Of a DNA stretch of 64,000 nucleotides, positions 37,105 to 47,371 are shown piece after piece. The first letter of the stretch is position 1. Each line of letters opens with the position of its first letter. Origin of the DNA: Rhizobium mongolense USDA 1844 (GTDB lineage: Bacteria; Pseudomonadota; Alphaproteobacteria; Rhizobiales; Rhizobiaceae); assembly GCF_000419765.1 (NCBI RefSeq), contig NZ_ATTQ01000008.1:186001-250000 (forward strand), written 5' to 3'. Below the pieces are notes generated by a model, which worked only from the letters and a program-made list of their open reading frames with translations, was not told where the DNA came from and ran no database searches. Position numbers and translations under genes: made by a program.

Positions 37105-39408
37105 TCAGGCGACCTTGCTGCGGCGGCGCTGGGTGACGCGACGGCTGAGTGCTTGCGAAAGGATGCCGATCTCCTTTGAGGGGACCGGCGGAGAGAAGAC
37201 ATAGCCCTGCACGAGATCGGCGCTGCGATGCTTGTTGAGCAATGCCAGTTGCTCAACAGTTTCCACACCCTCGATGACGATCTTGAGCCCGAGCTCGCGG
37301 GCGAGATTGACGGTACCGCACAAAAGCTTCAGACGGCGCGTGTCTTCCGCGATATTGCGAACGAAGGAGCGATCGATCTTGACGATATCGAGCGGCAACG
37401 TGTCGAGATAGCTGAGGCTGGAAAAACCCGTGCCGAAGTCATCGATCGCAATGGTAATGCCGTGTGAGCGCAATTCCGCGAGGATGGCGCGCACCGCCGC
37501 AGGCTCGTCGATGAGACAACTTTCTGTAATTTCCAGATGCAGCCGCGACGCTTTCAGGCCGGATGTTGAAAGCGCTTCCGAAACGACGGCGAGGATATCG
37601 TTGTCACGCAGGTCGCGTGCCGAGAGATTGACCGATATCGCGATGTGGTCGGGCCAGGTCATGCATTCGCTGCAGGCCTTGAAGAGGATGAACCGCGTGA
37701 TGTCCGATATGATGCCCATCTCTTCGGCGAGGCGGATGAAAACGTCCGGCGGAATGGCGCCTTTTTCCGGGTGGACCCAGCGCGCCAGCGCCTCGGCGCA
37801 TTCGATGCGTGTCCCATCGTTTTTGAACATCGGTTGAAACGCGACGCTGAGCGCGCCCGCAGCCACCGCTTCGCGCAAGTCCGCTTTCAGCTTCTGCTGC
37901 TCGATGTAGCGGCCATCCATTTCGTGTTCGAAGCCGGTGATACCGCCGCGCAGGCGTGACTTGCTTTCAAAGAGGGCGAGGTCCGCTTTGATGCTCCACT
38001 CCTCCATTGCAAATGCATTGCTTTCGAGGAGCGCGTAGCCGGCGCTGAGCGATACAAGGAAGGTGACCTCGTCCACTTCATAATTGCCCTGAATGTCGGC
38101 ATGCACCCGGCGGATTTCGGCATCGAGCGCTTCGTTGTTCTTGGCATGCGGGAAGAAGATGACGAACTGGTCGCCCATGAGGCGGCCGACGATGGCATTG
38201 CCTGCTTCGTCCTTGATCCGTGCCGCGATCGCGCAGAGCAGGTGATCGCCGGTGATGTGGCCGCGCATGTCGTTAACGTGCTTGAACTCGTCGATGTCGA
38301 GAACCATGAAACCAAGCGGCCCACGCCTTTTCGGGTGGCGCTCGATATATTCCTTTACGAGATGACCGAAATATTCGCGGTTCGGCAGGCCGGTCAGCGC
38401 ATCGAAGCGGACCATATGCAGGATCTTCTGCTCCGCCTTCACGCGGCTCGACACATCCTCGAAGATCAGAACGGCGCCGCCGTCGGCACGACGCTTCGCG
38501 GAAAATTCCAGCGAGAGGCTCTCGGGAAAATGGATCAGGGTACGCGACAGGCCCTCCTCGGCAACCTGTGTCAGTTGCCGCAGGATCAATTCCGGTTGCG
38601 AGGCATCCATGAAGCTGTAGCGCGCGCCGTAGCGCAGGACGGCACCGAGGTCGCGATCCTTCAACCGGTCCGGATCGCCGATCTTGAGAAGCTCGCAGGC
38701 CTTCCGGTTGATCACCTGGATACGGTTCGACGGATCGACCATCACGAGACCGTGCGGCATATTGTTGAGCGCGGTATCGAAACGATCGGCAATCAGCGAG
38801 ATCTGCCGGTGAGCGATGACATTCTCATAAAGGAACTCGCGCACGCCGTTCGCCATCGCCCGCGTCGTCAGCCAGAAGGGAATGAGGAAGATAGAGAGGA
38901 TGCCGCGATAGAAATCCAACGCCATCAGGCTGCAGACGATCATCGGCAGGCAGCAGGAGAAAGTCTGCAGGTCAACTGCCAGCCGCGAGCCGTAATTGCG
39001 GCCGACGACGGAAACCATGGTCGCCATGGTGACGGAAATGCAGGCAAGCTCCGCGAAGGAATCATGCACGACGAAGATGGCATAGCCGCTGCCGATGCCG
39101 AGAATGGCGGTAGTGCAGGCTGCACCGGCAACGAGGACACGCTCCCATCGCTCGATGCCGGCGCGCGACAGTTTCTCTTTTTCCACGCGATCGAACCGCC
39201 GGAAGGTGAGCATGCGGAGGCAAAAGACCAGGAGGGCGGCAGCCGACAGCAGAACATAGATGAAGGACTGCGTTTTGGCCGCAACTGCCAGGAACGTTGC
39301 GACATGCACAATGACGCCGGCAAGCAGCGTCATGCGGTTCCCCGAAAGAGAACTCACAAACGACAGATACACGTCGATAGGGACCCTGTTCGGGTTATGT
39401 GGTTTCAT
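37105..39408 (-). CDS. Membrane-bound PAS/GGDEF/EAL protein, probable c-di-GMP phosphodiesterase
   Basis: 767 residues. About five N-terminal membrane helices (to about residue 190) are followed by a PAS-like region (LNNMPHGLVMVDPSNRIQVI), a GGDEF domain (RFDALTGLPNREYF) and an EAL domain. The GGDEF site reads MGDQF, so cyclase activity is doubtful. The EAL site looks complete: ECAEALARW, ISVNLSARDL, LHLEITES, DDFGTGFSSLSYLDTLPLDI, KIDRSFV and EGVET. It should therefore hydrolyse c-di-GMP. The start at 39408 is chosen because upstream sequence to 39612 is AT-rich and not family-like. Confidence 0.9.
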   Translation of the reverse strand: MKPHNPNRVPIDVYLSFVSSLSGNRMTLLAGVIVHVATFLAVAAKTQSFIYVLLSAAALLVFCLRMLTFRRFDRVEKEKLSRAGIERWERVLVAGAACTTAILGIGSGYAIFVVHDSFAELACISVTMATMVSVVGRNYGSRLAVDLQTFSCCLPMIVCSLMALDFYRGILSIFLIPFWLTTRAMANGVREFLYENVIAHRQISLIADRFDTALNNMPHGLVMVDPSNRIQVINRKACELLKIGDPDRLKDRDLGAVLRYGARYSFMDASQPELILRQLTQVAEEGLSRTLIHFPESLSLEFSAKRRADGGAVLIFEDVSSRVKAEQKILHMVRFDALTGLPNREYFGHLVKEYIERHPKRRGPLGFMVLDIDEFKHVNDMRGHITGDHLLCAIAARIKDEAGNAIVGRLMGDQFVIFFPHAKNNEALDAEIRRVHADIQGNYEVDEVTFLVSLSAGYALLESNAFAMEEWSIKADLALFESKSRLRGGITGFEHEMDGRYIEQQKLKADLREAVAAGALSVAFQPMFKNDGTRIECAEALARWVHPEKGAIPPDVFIRLAEEMGIISDITRFILFKACSECMTWPDHIAISVNLSARDLRDNDILAVVSEALSTSGLKASRLHLEITESCLIDEPAAVRAILAELRSHGITIAIDDFGTGFSSLSYLDTLPLDIVKIDRSFVRNIAEDTRRLKLLCGTVNLARELGLKIVIEGVETVEQLALLNKHRSADLVQGYVFSPPVPSKEIGILSQALSRRVTQRRRSKVA

Positions 39409-39728
39409 CCATACTTTCCCTGTGCGCCGGGATGATATGGGGAACCCTTTAAAAATTGATTGCCTAGACCCTAACTGTTTGGTTGTTTTTTCTAAAACCG
39501 AAGAGAGAATTTCAAGATTAAGAGCGAATTTCACAGCTATGAAGTGAAGTTTATGGAAAAATGATCCACGCTTAAGTTGCTGGTTGTACAGGCTGCATCT
39601 AGACCGCCGCATCCAAAGTCTACGACTAAAATTCTACACGGCCGTTTATTCTTTCAATTTCCGAAACCGTAGTTTACACAAATTTCAAAAGTGAGAACTT
39701 GCCGCAAAGGCAGAGTAAGGGGAAAGGC
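39409..39728. other. Divergent AT-rich intergenic region
   Basis: 320 bases between the EAL gene (minus) and the TRAP permease gene (plus). It is clearly richer in A and T than its surroundings, with runs of T near 39480-39490 and many AATTT-type words. It must carry both promoters. I see no gene and no strong hairpin. Confidence 0.5.
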
Positions 39729-40268
39729 ATGCCGGCGTTCCTAAGCGTCAGCCGGCTGATCGACAGCGTCAGCCAATTCATAGGGAAAATCGCGGATTAC
39801 ATGGTGCTTGTGTGCTGCTTCATCAGCGCCGGCAATGCAATCGTCCGCTATCTTTTCAATTACAGCTCGAATGGTTGGCTGGAGATTCAATGGTATCTCT
39901 TTGCCTACATCGTCGTGCTCGGGGCGGCTCATACTCTGCGCAACAATGAGCACGTACGCGTCGACCTGATCTACGGATCGGTTTCCGACAAGGCCAGAAT
40001 CTGGATCGATATCATCGGTTTGATCGTCTTCCTGATCCCGGCCTGCTCCTTCCTGGCTTTCTTGTGCTGGCCTTATTTCGTGATCGCCTTCCAGCAGGGT
40101 GAGATATCCGCAAATGCTGGGGGGCTCATTCGCTGGCCGGTCAAGCTTATTCTTTTTTCAGGTTTCGCACTCCTGGTGCTGCAGGGCATTTCGGAACTCA
40201 TCAAGAGGATCGCCGCGGTGCGCGGCTACATCCAGCTCGAAACGAAATACGAAAAGCCCCTGCAATAA
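39729..40268 (+). CDS. TRAP transporter small permease (DctQ type)
   Basis: 179 residues with four membrane helices and the DctQ signature around GWLEIQWYLFAYIVVLGAAH. It forms the small membrane unit of a tripartite ATP-independent transporter driven by sodium or proton gradient. The ATG at 39729 follows GGGGAAAGG closely. It is 21 bases ahead of the large permease gene. Confidence 0.92.
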   Translation: MPAFLSVSRLIDSVSQFIGKIADYMVLVCCFISAGNAIVRYLFNYSSNGWLEIQWYLFAYIVVLGAAHTLRNNEHVRVDLIYGSVSDKARIWIDIIGLIVFLIPACSFLAFLCWPYFVIAFQQGEISANAGGLIRWPVKLILFSGFALLVLQGISELIKRIAAVRGYIQLETKYEKPLQ

Positions 40269-40289
40269 AGCTCTCCGGGAGGAACGGAC

Positions 40290-41849
40290 TTGTTTGACTT
40301 CGGTATCATTCCGCCGGCGATGTTTCTGGGCATGGTCATCTTCATGCTCTACGGCTTTCCGGTCGCCTTTTCGCTCGCATCCGTCGGCCTTTTCTTCGGG
40401 GTCATCGGCATAGTAACCGGGCATTTCAGCGAGGCCTTCCTGCAGGCCCTGCCCCTTCGCGTCTTCGGCATCGTTTCCAACGACTTGCTGCTCGCCATAC
40501 CCTTCTTCACCTTCATGGGCGCCATTCTGGAAAGGTGTGGCCTGGCGGAGGATCTTCTCGAGGGAACCGGCAAGCTCTTCGGCGCCGTTCCCGGCGGTCT
40601 CGCCTACGCCGTCATCCTCGTCGGCGCTGTTCTCGGCGCCATCACCGGCACGGTTGCGGCATCGGTCATCACAATGGGCGTGATCTCGCTGCCGATCATG
40701 CTGCGCTACGGCTACAATCCGCGGCTGGCGACCGGCGTCATCGCCGCGTCGGGCACGATCACCCAGGTCATCCCGCCCTCCCTCGTGCTCGTCGTTCTCG
40801 CCGACCAGCTCGGCAGATCGGTCGGTGACATGTATCTCGGCGCCATCGGCCCTTCGATCCTGCAGGTCGCGATCTTCCTTGGCTTTATCCTGTTCCTGTC
40901 CATCTTCCGGCCAGGCTTGATGCCGCCGCTGCCGAAGGAGGTGCGCGGCGAGTTCAACTGGGCACTGCTGATGAAGGTGCTAGCCGGCATGGTGCCTTCC
41001 ATTATCCTCATCTTCCTGGTGCTCGGCACGATCTTCATGGGGCTTGCGACGCCAACGGAAGCCGGCGCCCTCGGCGTCGTGGGCGCGATCGGGCTTGCAG
41101 CGCTCCACCGCCGCCTGACCTGGCCGCTGGTCCGCGAAGCCATGACATCGACGATGCATATCACCTCGATGGTGGTGATGATCTTGATCGGCTCGACTTG
41201 CTTCAGCCTCGTCTTTCAGGGCATGGATGGTTCGCGCTGGATCGAGCACATGCTGTCCGGCATCCCGGGCGGTCCGGTCGGCTTCCTGATCTTCGTCAAC
41301 CTCTTCATTTTCGTCCTCGCCTTCTTCCTCGATTTCTTCGAAATCGCCTTCATCGTCATTCCGATGCTGGCGCCTGTCGCTTCGGCACTCGGTATCGATC
41401 TGATCTGGTTTGGCGTGCTTATCTGCGTGAACATGCAGACGAGCTTCATGCACCCGCCCTTCGGCTTCGCGCTGTTTTATCTGCGCTCCATCGCCAGCCG
41501 TGACGTGAAGACACGGGATATCTACATGGGCGCGATCCCATGGGTCCTCATGCAGCTCATCCTCGTTGCGGTTGTGATCTTCTGGCCGCAATCCGTGACT
41601 TACTGGCTGAACAAGGGTCCGGCCGTGGACCTCAACACGATCAAGATCGAAATACCCGGCTTCGGCGGCAATCAGCTCTCGCTGCCTCCCGCGCCTGGCG
41701 GCGGCAGTACGCCACAGATCCCGGGTCTCACCCTGCCGCCACTGAACGGTCTGCCCGGTCAGCAGCCTGCCCCTGCGACGCCCGCGCCGGCCAATCCGGC
41801 ACAACCAGCACCGCCACCCGATCTCAGCCAACCTCCAAAGATCAATTGA
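40290..41849 (+). CDS. TRAP transporter large permease (DctM type) with proline-rich tail
   Basis: 519 residues. The first roughly 430 residues are the usual 12-helix DctM domain (PFFTFMGAILERCGLAEDLL, GAVLGAITGTVAASVITMGV). The remaining 85 or so form a tail rich in Pro, Ala and Gly (PPAPGGGSTPQIPGLTLPPL), which the family normally lacks. The start is TTG at 40290 with GGGAGGA six bases before. Its mate binding protein is encoded convergently just downstream. Confidence 0.92.
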   Translation: MFDFGIIPPAMFLGMVIFMLYGFPVAFSLASVGLFFGVIGIVTGHFSEAFLQALPLRVFGIVSNDLLLAIPFFTFMGAILERCGLAEDLLEGTGKLFGAVPGGLAYAVILVGAVLGAITGTVAASVITMGVISLPIMLRYGYNPRLATGVIAASGTITQVIPPSLVLVVLADQLGRSVGDMYLGAIGPSILQVAIFLGFILFLSIFRPGLMPPLPKEVRGEFNWALLMKVLAGMVPSIILIFLVLGTIFMGLATPTEAGALGVVGAIGLAALHRRLTWPLVREAMTSTMHITSMVVMILIGSTCFSLVFQGMDGSRWIEHMLSGIPGGPVGFLIFVNLFIFVLAFFLDFFEIAFIVIPMLAPVASALGIDLIWFGVLICVNMQTSFMHPPFGFALFYLRSIASRDVKTRDIYMGAIPWVLMQLILVAVVIFWPQSVTYWLNKGPAVDLNTIKIEIPGFGGNQLSLPPAPGGGSTPQIPGLTLPPLNGLPGQQPAPATPAPANPAQPAPPPDLSQPPKIN

Positions 41850-41860
41850 AGGCAAACGAA

Positions 41861-41888
41861 GAAGCCCCGGATTTCCATCCGGGGCTTC
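41861..41888. terminator. Bidirectional terminator between convergent TRAP genes
   Basis: GAAGCCCCGGA and TCCGGGGCTTC form a perfect 11-bp stem with a six-base loop, 11 bases after the large-permease stop and 41 bases from the end of the convergent binding-protein gene. T-rich sequence follows on the minus strand more than on the plus strand. Confidence 0.75.
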
Positions 41889-41929
41889 TGTTGGCGATGC
41901 GATGAACGCGCAGAAGGGTTCCAAGCCGC

Positions 41930-43102
<1,173 letters not shown>

Positions 43103-43154
43103 CTAAGCATGCGGCCGCCTGCGTTTCAAGCTTTAGTCGATCAGACTTTGGCAT

Positions 43155-43181
43155 CACGGCAGCAATTTGGCGAATGCCGTG
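43155..43181. repeat. Inverted repeat upstream of the amidotransferase gene
   Basis: CACGGCA and TGCCGTG form a perfect 7-bp inverted repeat with a 13-base spacer in the 293-base gap between the binding-protein start and the amidotransferase start. The 10-mer GCAATTTGGC occurs in the spacer and again at 43240. Otherwise I see nothing in the gap. Confidence 0.35.
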
Positions 43182-43329
43182 TTTCCATCGAAAATCAGCA
43201 GTTTAGCAAGATCTCTATGCTTGAATGGCGCAGATCGCCGCAATTTGGCCCGCCATTGCGCCGAGAAGTTGACTTTGAGGCCGATCTCGGTTCTCACAAT
43301 AGAAAAATCGAGAGCTTTCCGGACCAAAA

Positions 43330-44103
43330 ATGATGAAGCCGATCGTCGCCGTTCCTGCCGATATCCGCACCCTCGATGGCGCCGACTGGCATGCTGTCCA
43401 GCATCAATATGTACGCGCGGCGCTGAACGCTGCCGGCGTCATGGCCTTCATCATTCCTGCCTTCGAGAAAGGTTATGACACGGACGCAATCCTTGACCGA
43501 GTGGATGGTCTGCTGGTTTCCGGCTCCGCGAGCAACGTCCACCCATCGCTCTACGGTGCCGAGGCTCGCGAGAGTGATGGCCCCTTCGACCCGGCGCGTG
43601 ACGCAACGGCCATACCCCTCATCCGCCGTGCAATCGATCGAGCCATCCCGCTGCTGGCGATCTGCCGCGGCATACAGGAGCTCAACGTCGCGCTCGGCGG
43701 TTCCCTTGCCAGTGAAATCCACGAGCAGGAGGGCATCTGGGACCACAGAAAGCCAGCCGATGTCGATCGCGACGGCATGTATGCTATCCGCCAGAGCGTT
43801 TTCGTCAAGGAAGGCTCCTGCATCGCCCGCATCATCGGTCCAGGCGAAGTCCTGGTGAACTCGCTGCACCGTCAGGCAATCGCCAAGACGGCGCCTCGCC
43901 TACAGGTGGAGGCGATTGCCGAAGACGGGACGATCGAAGCCGTTTCCGTCATCGACGCCAAAGCCTTTGCAGTCGGCGTGCAGTGGCATCCGGAATACTG
44001 GGCCGAAACCGACAAGCCCTCGAACCAGATCTTTGCGGCCTTCGGGGATGCGGCAAGGGAATATGCGGCGGCTAAGAATGTCTCCATGAAGGTTAAGGCT
44101 TAG
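43330..44103 (+). CDS. Gamma-glutamyl-gamma-aminobutyrate hydrolase family protein
   Basis: 257 residues of class I amidotransferase fold. Cys112 in AICRGIQELNVALGG and His220/Glu222 in QWHPEYW make the catalytic triad. The PuuD family removes the glutamate from gamma-glutamyl-GABA in putrescine breakdown, but here no other puu gene is adjacent, so the substrate may differ. Two ATG codons open the frame (43330 and 43333). The next gene begins 37 bases after the stop. Confidence 0.86.
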   Translation: MMKPIVAVPADIRTLDGADWHAVQHQYVRAALNAAGVMAFIIPAFEKGYDTDAILDRVDGLLVSGSASNVHPSLYGAEARESDGPFDPARDATAIPLIRRAIDRAIPLLAICRGIQELNVALGGSLASEIHEQEGIWDHRKPADVDRDGMYAIRQSVFVKEGSCIARIIGPGEVLVNSLHRQAIAKTAPRLQVEAIAEDGTIEAVSVIDAKAFAVGVQWHPEYWAETDKPSNQIFAAFGDAAREYAAAKNVSMKVKA

Positions 44104-44140
44104 GCACTCCGGTTGCACGACAGAACGACAGGTATCGACA

Positions 44141-44650
44141 GTGGCTCACGGCGAGATCAATATACGGCTCCTCGGCCCCGAGGATATTGAGCCTTTTCGG
44201 CAAATCCGCTTGGAGGCGCTGCAGACGGAGCCAGCGGCATATGCGAGCACCGCCGCCGATTGGGAGAGCCTGACAAACGATGAATGGCGTCACCGCCTCA
44301 CGAACAATGCAGTGTTCGTCGCATTCCACCAAGAGAAGCCGGTTGGCATGATGGGCTTGATGCGGCAGCAATCGAGCAAGATGGCCCACCGTGCCACGAT
44401 TATTATGGTTTACGTGCACAAGAGCTTTCGCGGTTTGGGCGCCGCTTCGGCGCTACTGGAACGACTGACCGGGCATGCTCGAGAGGTCGGCATCAGACAG
44501 CTGGAGCTGGCCGTAAGCGCGCAGAACCCGCCCGCGATCCGCTTCTACGAGCGCGAGGGCTTCAACCAGGTCGGGCGAATTCCGGGCGGAATTGTTCACG
44601 ACGGCGAGGAAATCGATGATGTCGTTATGGCACGGCGCATCGTTGACTGA
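44141..44650 (+). CDS. GNAT family N-acetyltransferase
   Basis: 169 residues from a GTG start. The acetyl-CoA binding region reads IIMVYVHKSFRGLGAASALL, followed by LELAVSAQNPPAIRFYEREG with the catalytic-side Tyr. The substrate is unknown. It is probably co-transcribed with the amidotransferase upstream. It converges with the dehydrogenase gene, with a gap of four bases. Confidence 0.88.
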   Translation: MAHGEINIRLLGPEDIEPFRQIRLEALQTEPAAYASTAADWESLTNDEWRHRLTNNAVFVAFHQEKPVGMMGLMRQQSSKMAHRATIIMVYVHKSFRGLGAASALLERLTGHAREVGIRQLELAVSAQNPPAIRFYEREGFNQVGRIPGGIVHDGEEIDDVVMARRIVD

Positions 44651-44654
44651 GCCC

Positions 44655-45611
44655 TTACCTTGCCGAAGGCGTCTCCGACACCGGAGTTAGCGGCCTGCCT
44701 TTGTCGAACCATTCGATGAGATTGCCGGCGACAAGATCGGCCATCGCATTGCGCGTCGGGATCGAGGCGGAGGCAACGTGCGGCAGCAGCACCGCATTCG
44801 GCAAGCTGAAGAGTTCCGCCGGGACCACCGGCTCGTCGTAGAAGACATCGAGGCCCGCAGCGCCTAGTGCGCCGCTCTTCAGCGCCGAAACGAGCGCTGC
44901 TTCATCCACCGTCCAACCTCGGCCGACATTGATCAGAATGCCGTCAGGGCCGAGTGCAGAAAGGATCTCCGCATCGATCGTCTTGTGGGTGTGAGGCGTC
45001 TTCGGAACGATCGCAATCAACGTATCGACAGCCTCGGCGAGACCTTTCAGCGTCGGGTGATAATCATAGGTGATATCTGGATGGATCGTGCGTGTGTGAT
45101 AGCTGATCTTCACCTTGAACGGTTCAAGGCGCCTGGCGATCTCTTGGCCGATGCGGCCGAGGCCGTAGAGACCGACATGCCGTCCTTTTAAGGAAAAGCG
45201 CGATAATGGATAGGCCGAACCCGGCGTCCAGTGGCCCTCACGCAGCCAGTTCTCCGCCCGCGGCAGCTCGCGGACGGTGTTGAGCAACAGGCCGATTGCC
45301 GTATCGGCGACCTCGTCGTTCAACACATCCGGCGTGTTGGTGACGACGATACCTTTTTCCGCAGCATGCTTGACGTCCACCGCGTCATAGCCGACGCCGA
45401 AGCTCGCGATCACCTCAAGGCTCGGCAGCTGATCCATCCACCTGCCGGCAAACGCGCCGCTGACGGCCGCGCCGCGAATGCGGTTTGCGGTTTCGGCGTC
45501 GAGTTCCAACGTCTCGCTTTTTTCGACGGCGACAACTTCGAAACGGTCCTTCAAGGTCGCAAGAACGCGCTCGTGTATCTTCCCGGGAACGAGAATGGCG
45601 ATGCGGGACAT
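44655..45611 (-). CDS. D-2-hydroxyacid dehydrogenase (glyoxylate/hydroxypyruvate reductase type)
   Basis: 318 residues. The NAD(P) fold reads VGLYGLGRIGQEIARRLEPF. Catalytic Arg is in LINVGRGWTVDE, Glu in DVFYDEPVVP and His in LLPHVASASIPTRNAM. It reduces 2-oxoacids such as glyoxylate or hydroxypyruvate; the exact choice is open. It lies 16 bases downstream of the LacI-type regulator gene, which probably controls it. Confidence 0.9.
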   Translation of the reverse strand: MSRIAILVPGKIHERVLATLKDRFEVVAVEKSETLELDAETANRIRGAAVSGAFAGRWMDQLPSLEVIASFGVGYDAVDVKHAAEKGIVVTNTPDVLNDEVADTAIGLLLNTVRELPRAENWLREGHWTPGSAYPLSRFSLKGRHVGLYGLGRIGQEIARRLEPFKVKISYHTRTIHPDITYDYHPTLKGLAEAVDTLIAIVPKTPHTHKTIDAEILSALGPDGILINVGRGWTVDEAALVSALKSGALGAAGLDVFYDEPVVPAELFSLPNAVLLPHVASASIPTRNAMADLVAGNLIEWFDKGRPLTPVSETPSAR

Positions 45612-45627
45612 GGCTTTTCCTCTTGTC

Positions 45628-46650
45628 TTACTGGCGGGGTCTGTAAGGGCTTGTCGACTGGCGGATGCGCATCTCGGGTTTGATCAGGTGGATGCCGTCC
45701 GGCTCGTGACTGCCGGCCAAGCGATCGAGAAGTGCCCGGGCGGCAAGGCGGCCAACTTCAGCCTGCCCATTCCAGACCGTCGTCAGCGCCGGTGTCGAGA
45801 GCGAGGCTTCCTCGAGATCGTCATAGCCGGTAACCGAGATGTCCTTGCCTGGCACAAGACCGGCACGGGCAATGCCGTTCATGAGCCCGATGGCAACGAG
45901 ATCGTTCCAGCAGACGGCGGCAGACGGCTTTTGCGGTAGCGACAGGAAATGCACAGCCGCCTCGAACCCGCCCTGCATCGAGCGCGGGCCGGGAATGCGC
46001 AGGTTGGGATCGACTTCGATCTCCGCCTTGCGCAGCGCATTGACATACCCCTGATAGCGGTCGCGGCCGGTCGAGGTCTGATCCGTTCCCCCGATCATGG
46101 CGATTGAGCGGTGGCCGAGCCCGATCAGGTGATTGGTAGCAAGCGAAATGCCGTAGCTGTCGTCACCGCGATAGGTCGGCAGGTCCATCCCCTCCATCGA
46201 GCGCGCGACAAGGATCGCCGGCATGCCGTTGGCCTCGGCAAGCTGCATGTCCTCCGGCGGCGTGCCGATTGCGGGCGACATGATGACGCCATCGCCGCCG
46301 AGCTGCAGCAGCGTCTCGATGAAGGTGCGCTGCTTCTCGACCGAATCGTAGTGGTTGGACAGGATGAAGGTATGACGGCTGCGATCGAGTTCGCTCTCGA
46401 TCGCCTTCAGGATTTCGCCATAGAACGGGTTCATGATGTCGTGCACGACGACGCCGACGATGCCCGAGCGAGACGTACGCAGGCTTGCGGCCCGGCGGTT
46501 GTAGATATAGCCGAGCGCGCGCGCCTGTTCCTTGATCTTTTCCCGCGTATTGCCCGCAACGAGCGGGCTGTCGCGCAAGGCTAGCGATACCGTTGCCGTA
46601 GAAATGCCGAGTGTTTCGGCAATTGTCGAAAGTTTGATCTTTTGAGCCAC
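45628..46650 (-). CDS. LacI family transcriptional regulator
   Basis: 340 residues. The N-terminal helix-turn-helix (IKLSTIAETLGISTATVSLA) and hinge (YIYNRRAASLRTSRSGIVG) are followed by a periplasmic-binding-like sugar/acid sensor domain. A GTG start at 46650 behind GGGGAGG fits the family N-terminus better than the ATG at 46689. It is first in a two-gene unit with the dehydrogenase. A palindrome lies upstream. Confidence 0.92.
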   Translation of the reverse strand: MAQKIKLSTIAETLGISTATVSLALRDSPLVAGNTREKIKEQARALGYIYNRRAASLRTSRSGIVGVVVHDIMNPFYGEILKAIESELDRSRHTFILSNHYDSVEKQRTFIETLLQLGGDGVIMSPAIGTPPEDMQLAEANGMPAILVARSMEGMDLPTYRGDDSYGISLATNHLIGLGHRSIAMIGGTDQTSTGRDRYQGYVNALRKAEIEVDPNLRIPGPRSMQGGFEAAVHFLSLPQKPSAAVCWNDLVAIGLMNGIARAGLVPGKDISVTGYDDLEEASLSTPALTTVWNGQAEVGRLAARALLDRLAGSHEPDGIHLIKPEMRIRQSTSPYRPRQ

Positions 46651-46720
46651 GCATCCTCCCCAGGCAACGCGCGAGATGGTGGAGCGCATCGCGGAACCGG
46701 AAAAGAGCGCCCCTTAAAAT

Positions 46721-46740
46721 GTTTAATTAAAAGATTAAAC
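46721..46740. promoter_or_regulatory. LacI-type operator candidate
   Basis: GTTTAAT-N6-ATTAAAC is a perfect 7-bp inverted repeat, 71 bases ahead of the LacI regulator start. Spacing and A/T-rich half-sites fit a LacI-family dimer, so autoregulation is likely. The sequence context is AT-rich, so chance cannot be excluded. Confidence 0.5.
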
Positions 46741-46771
46741 GCGGGGAGGCAAACCGAATTTTAATCGACCG

Positions 46772-47284
46772 TCAAATTTCGTCGGGTTCTTCGAACGGCA
46801 CTGCTTCGGCCTGGAGATTGTTGTCGATCGCCTTTAGAAGGCGCACGAGGTTGCGGATTTCTTTCTCCGAAAAATCAAGCGTAGCCGTTCGATCGCAGGC
46901 CGACGCCGCCATCTCGATCGCCTTCACGCTGCCGCGCCCGAGTTCGGTGAGGTAGACCTTCGTCAGCCGCGCATCTTCCGCATCCGGCTTGCGCTCCAGG
47001 AAGCCCTGGGCTTCCATGCGGCCGATGGTGCGAGTCATGGTTGGCGCCTTGACGCCGAGTTTCTGAGCAAGGCCGCCTGCCGTCATCCCGTCGGTTTCAG
47101 CAAGCGAAAGAATGACGCCGTCCTGGCCGGCGTAAAGGCCGCTTTCAAGCAGACTACGGGAGAGCACCGTGCGCATCGACCGCGCAGCCTGCGTCAAAGC
47201 CGGCGAAAGATCGACAAGCGTGTATTCGGTCTGGTCCTTTTTCTTGGACTTGTTTTTCTTGCCGTCTTTGTGCTTCTTCCCCAT
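46772..47284 (-). CDS. MarR family transcriptional regulator with lysine-rich N-terminus
   Basis: 170 residues. The first 20 or so (MGKKHKDGKKNKSKKKDQTE) are almost purely basic and lie outside the fold. The winged-helix domain follows (LSLAETDGMTAGGLAQKLGV, then TIGRMEAQGFLERKPDAEDA). The ATG at 47284 has AAAGGG about six bases upstream; another ATG two codons earlier is too close to it. The gene is divergent from the creatininase gene across 87 bases, so control of that gene is likely. Confidence 0.9.
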   Translation of the reverse strand: MGKKHKDGKKNKSKKKDQTEYTLVDLSPALTQAARSMRTVLSRSLLESGLYAGQDGVILSLAETDGMTAGGLAQKLGVKAPTMTRTIGRMEAQGFLERKPDAEDARLTKVYLTELGRGSVKAIEMAASACDRTATLDFSEKEIRNLVRLLKAIDNNLQAEAVPFEEPDEI

Positions 47285-47371
47285 CGCCATCCCTTTGATC
47301 TTTAAGCCGTGACAACGCTGCGTTATGACATTGCGCAGGTTCACGTCATAAACAAGGGGCATTGAAACCGG

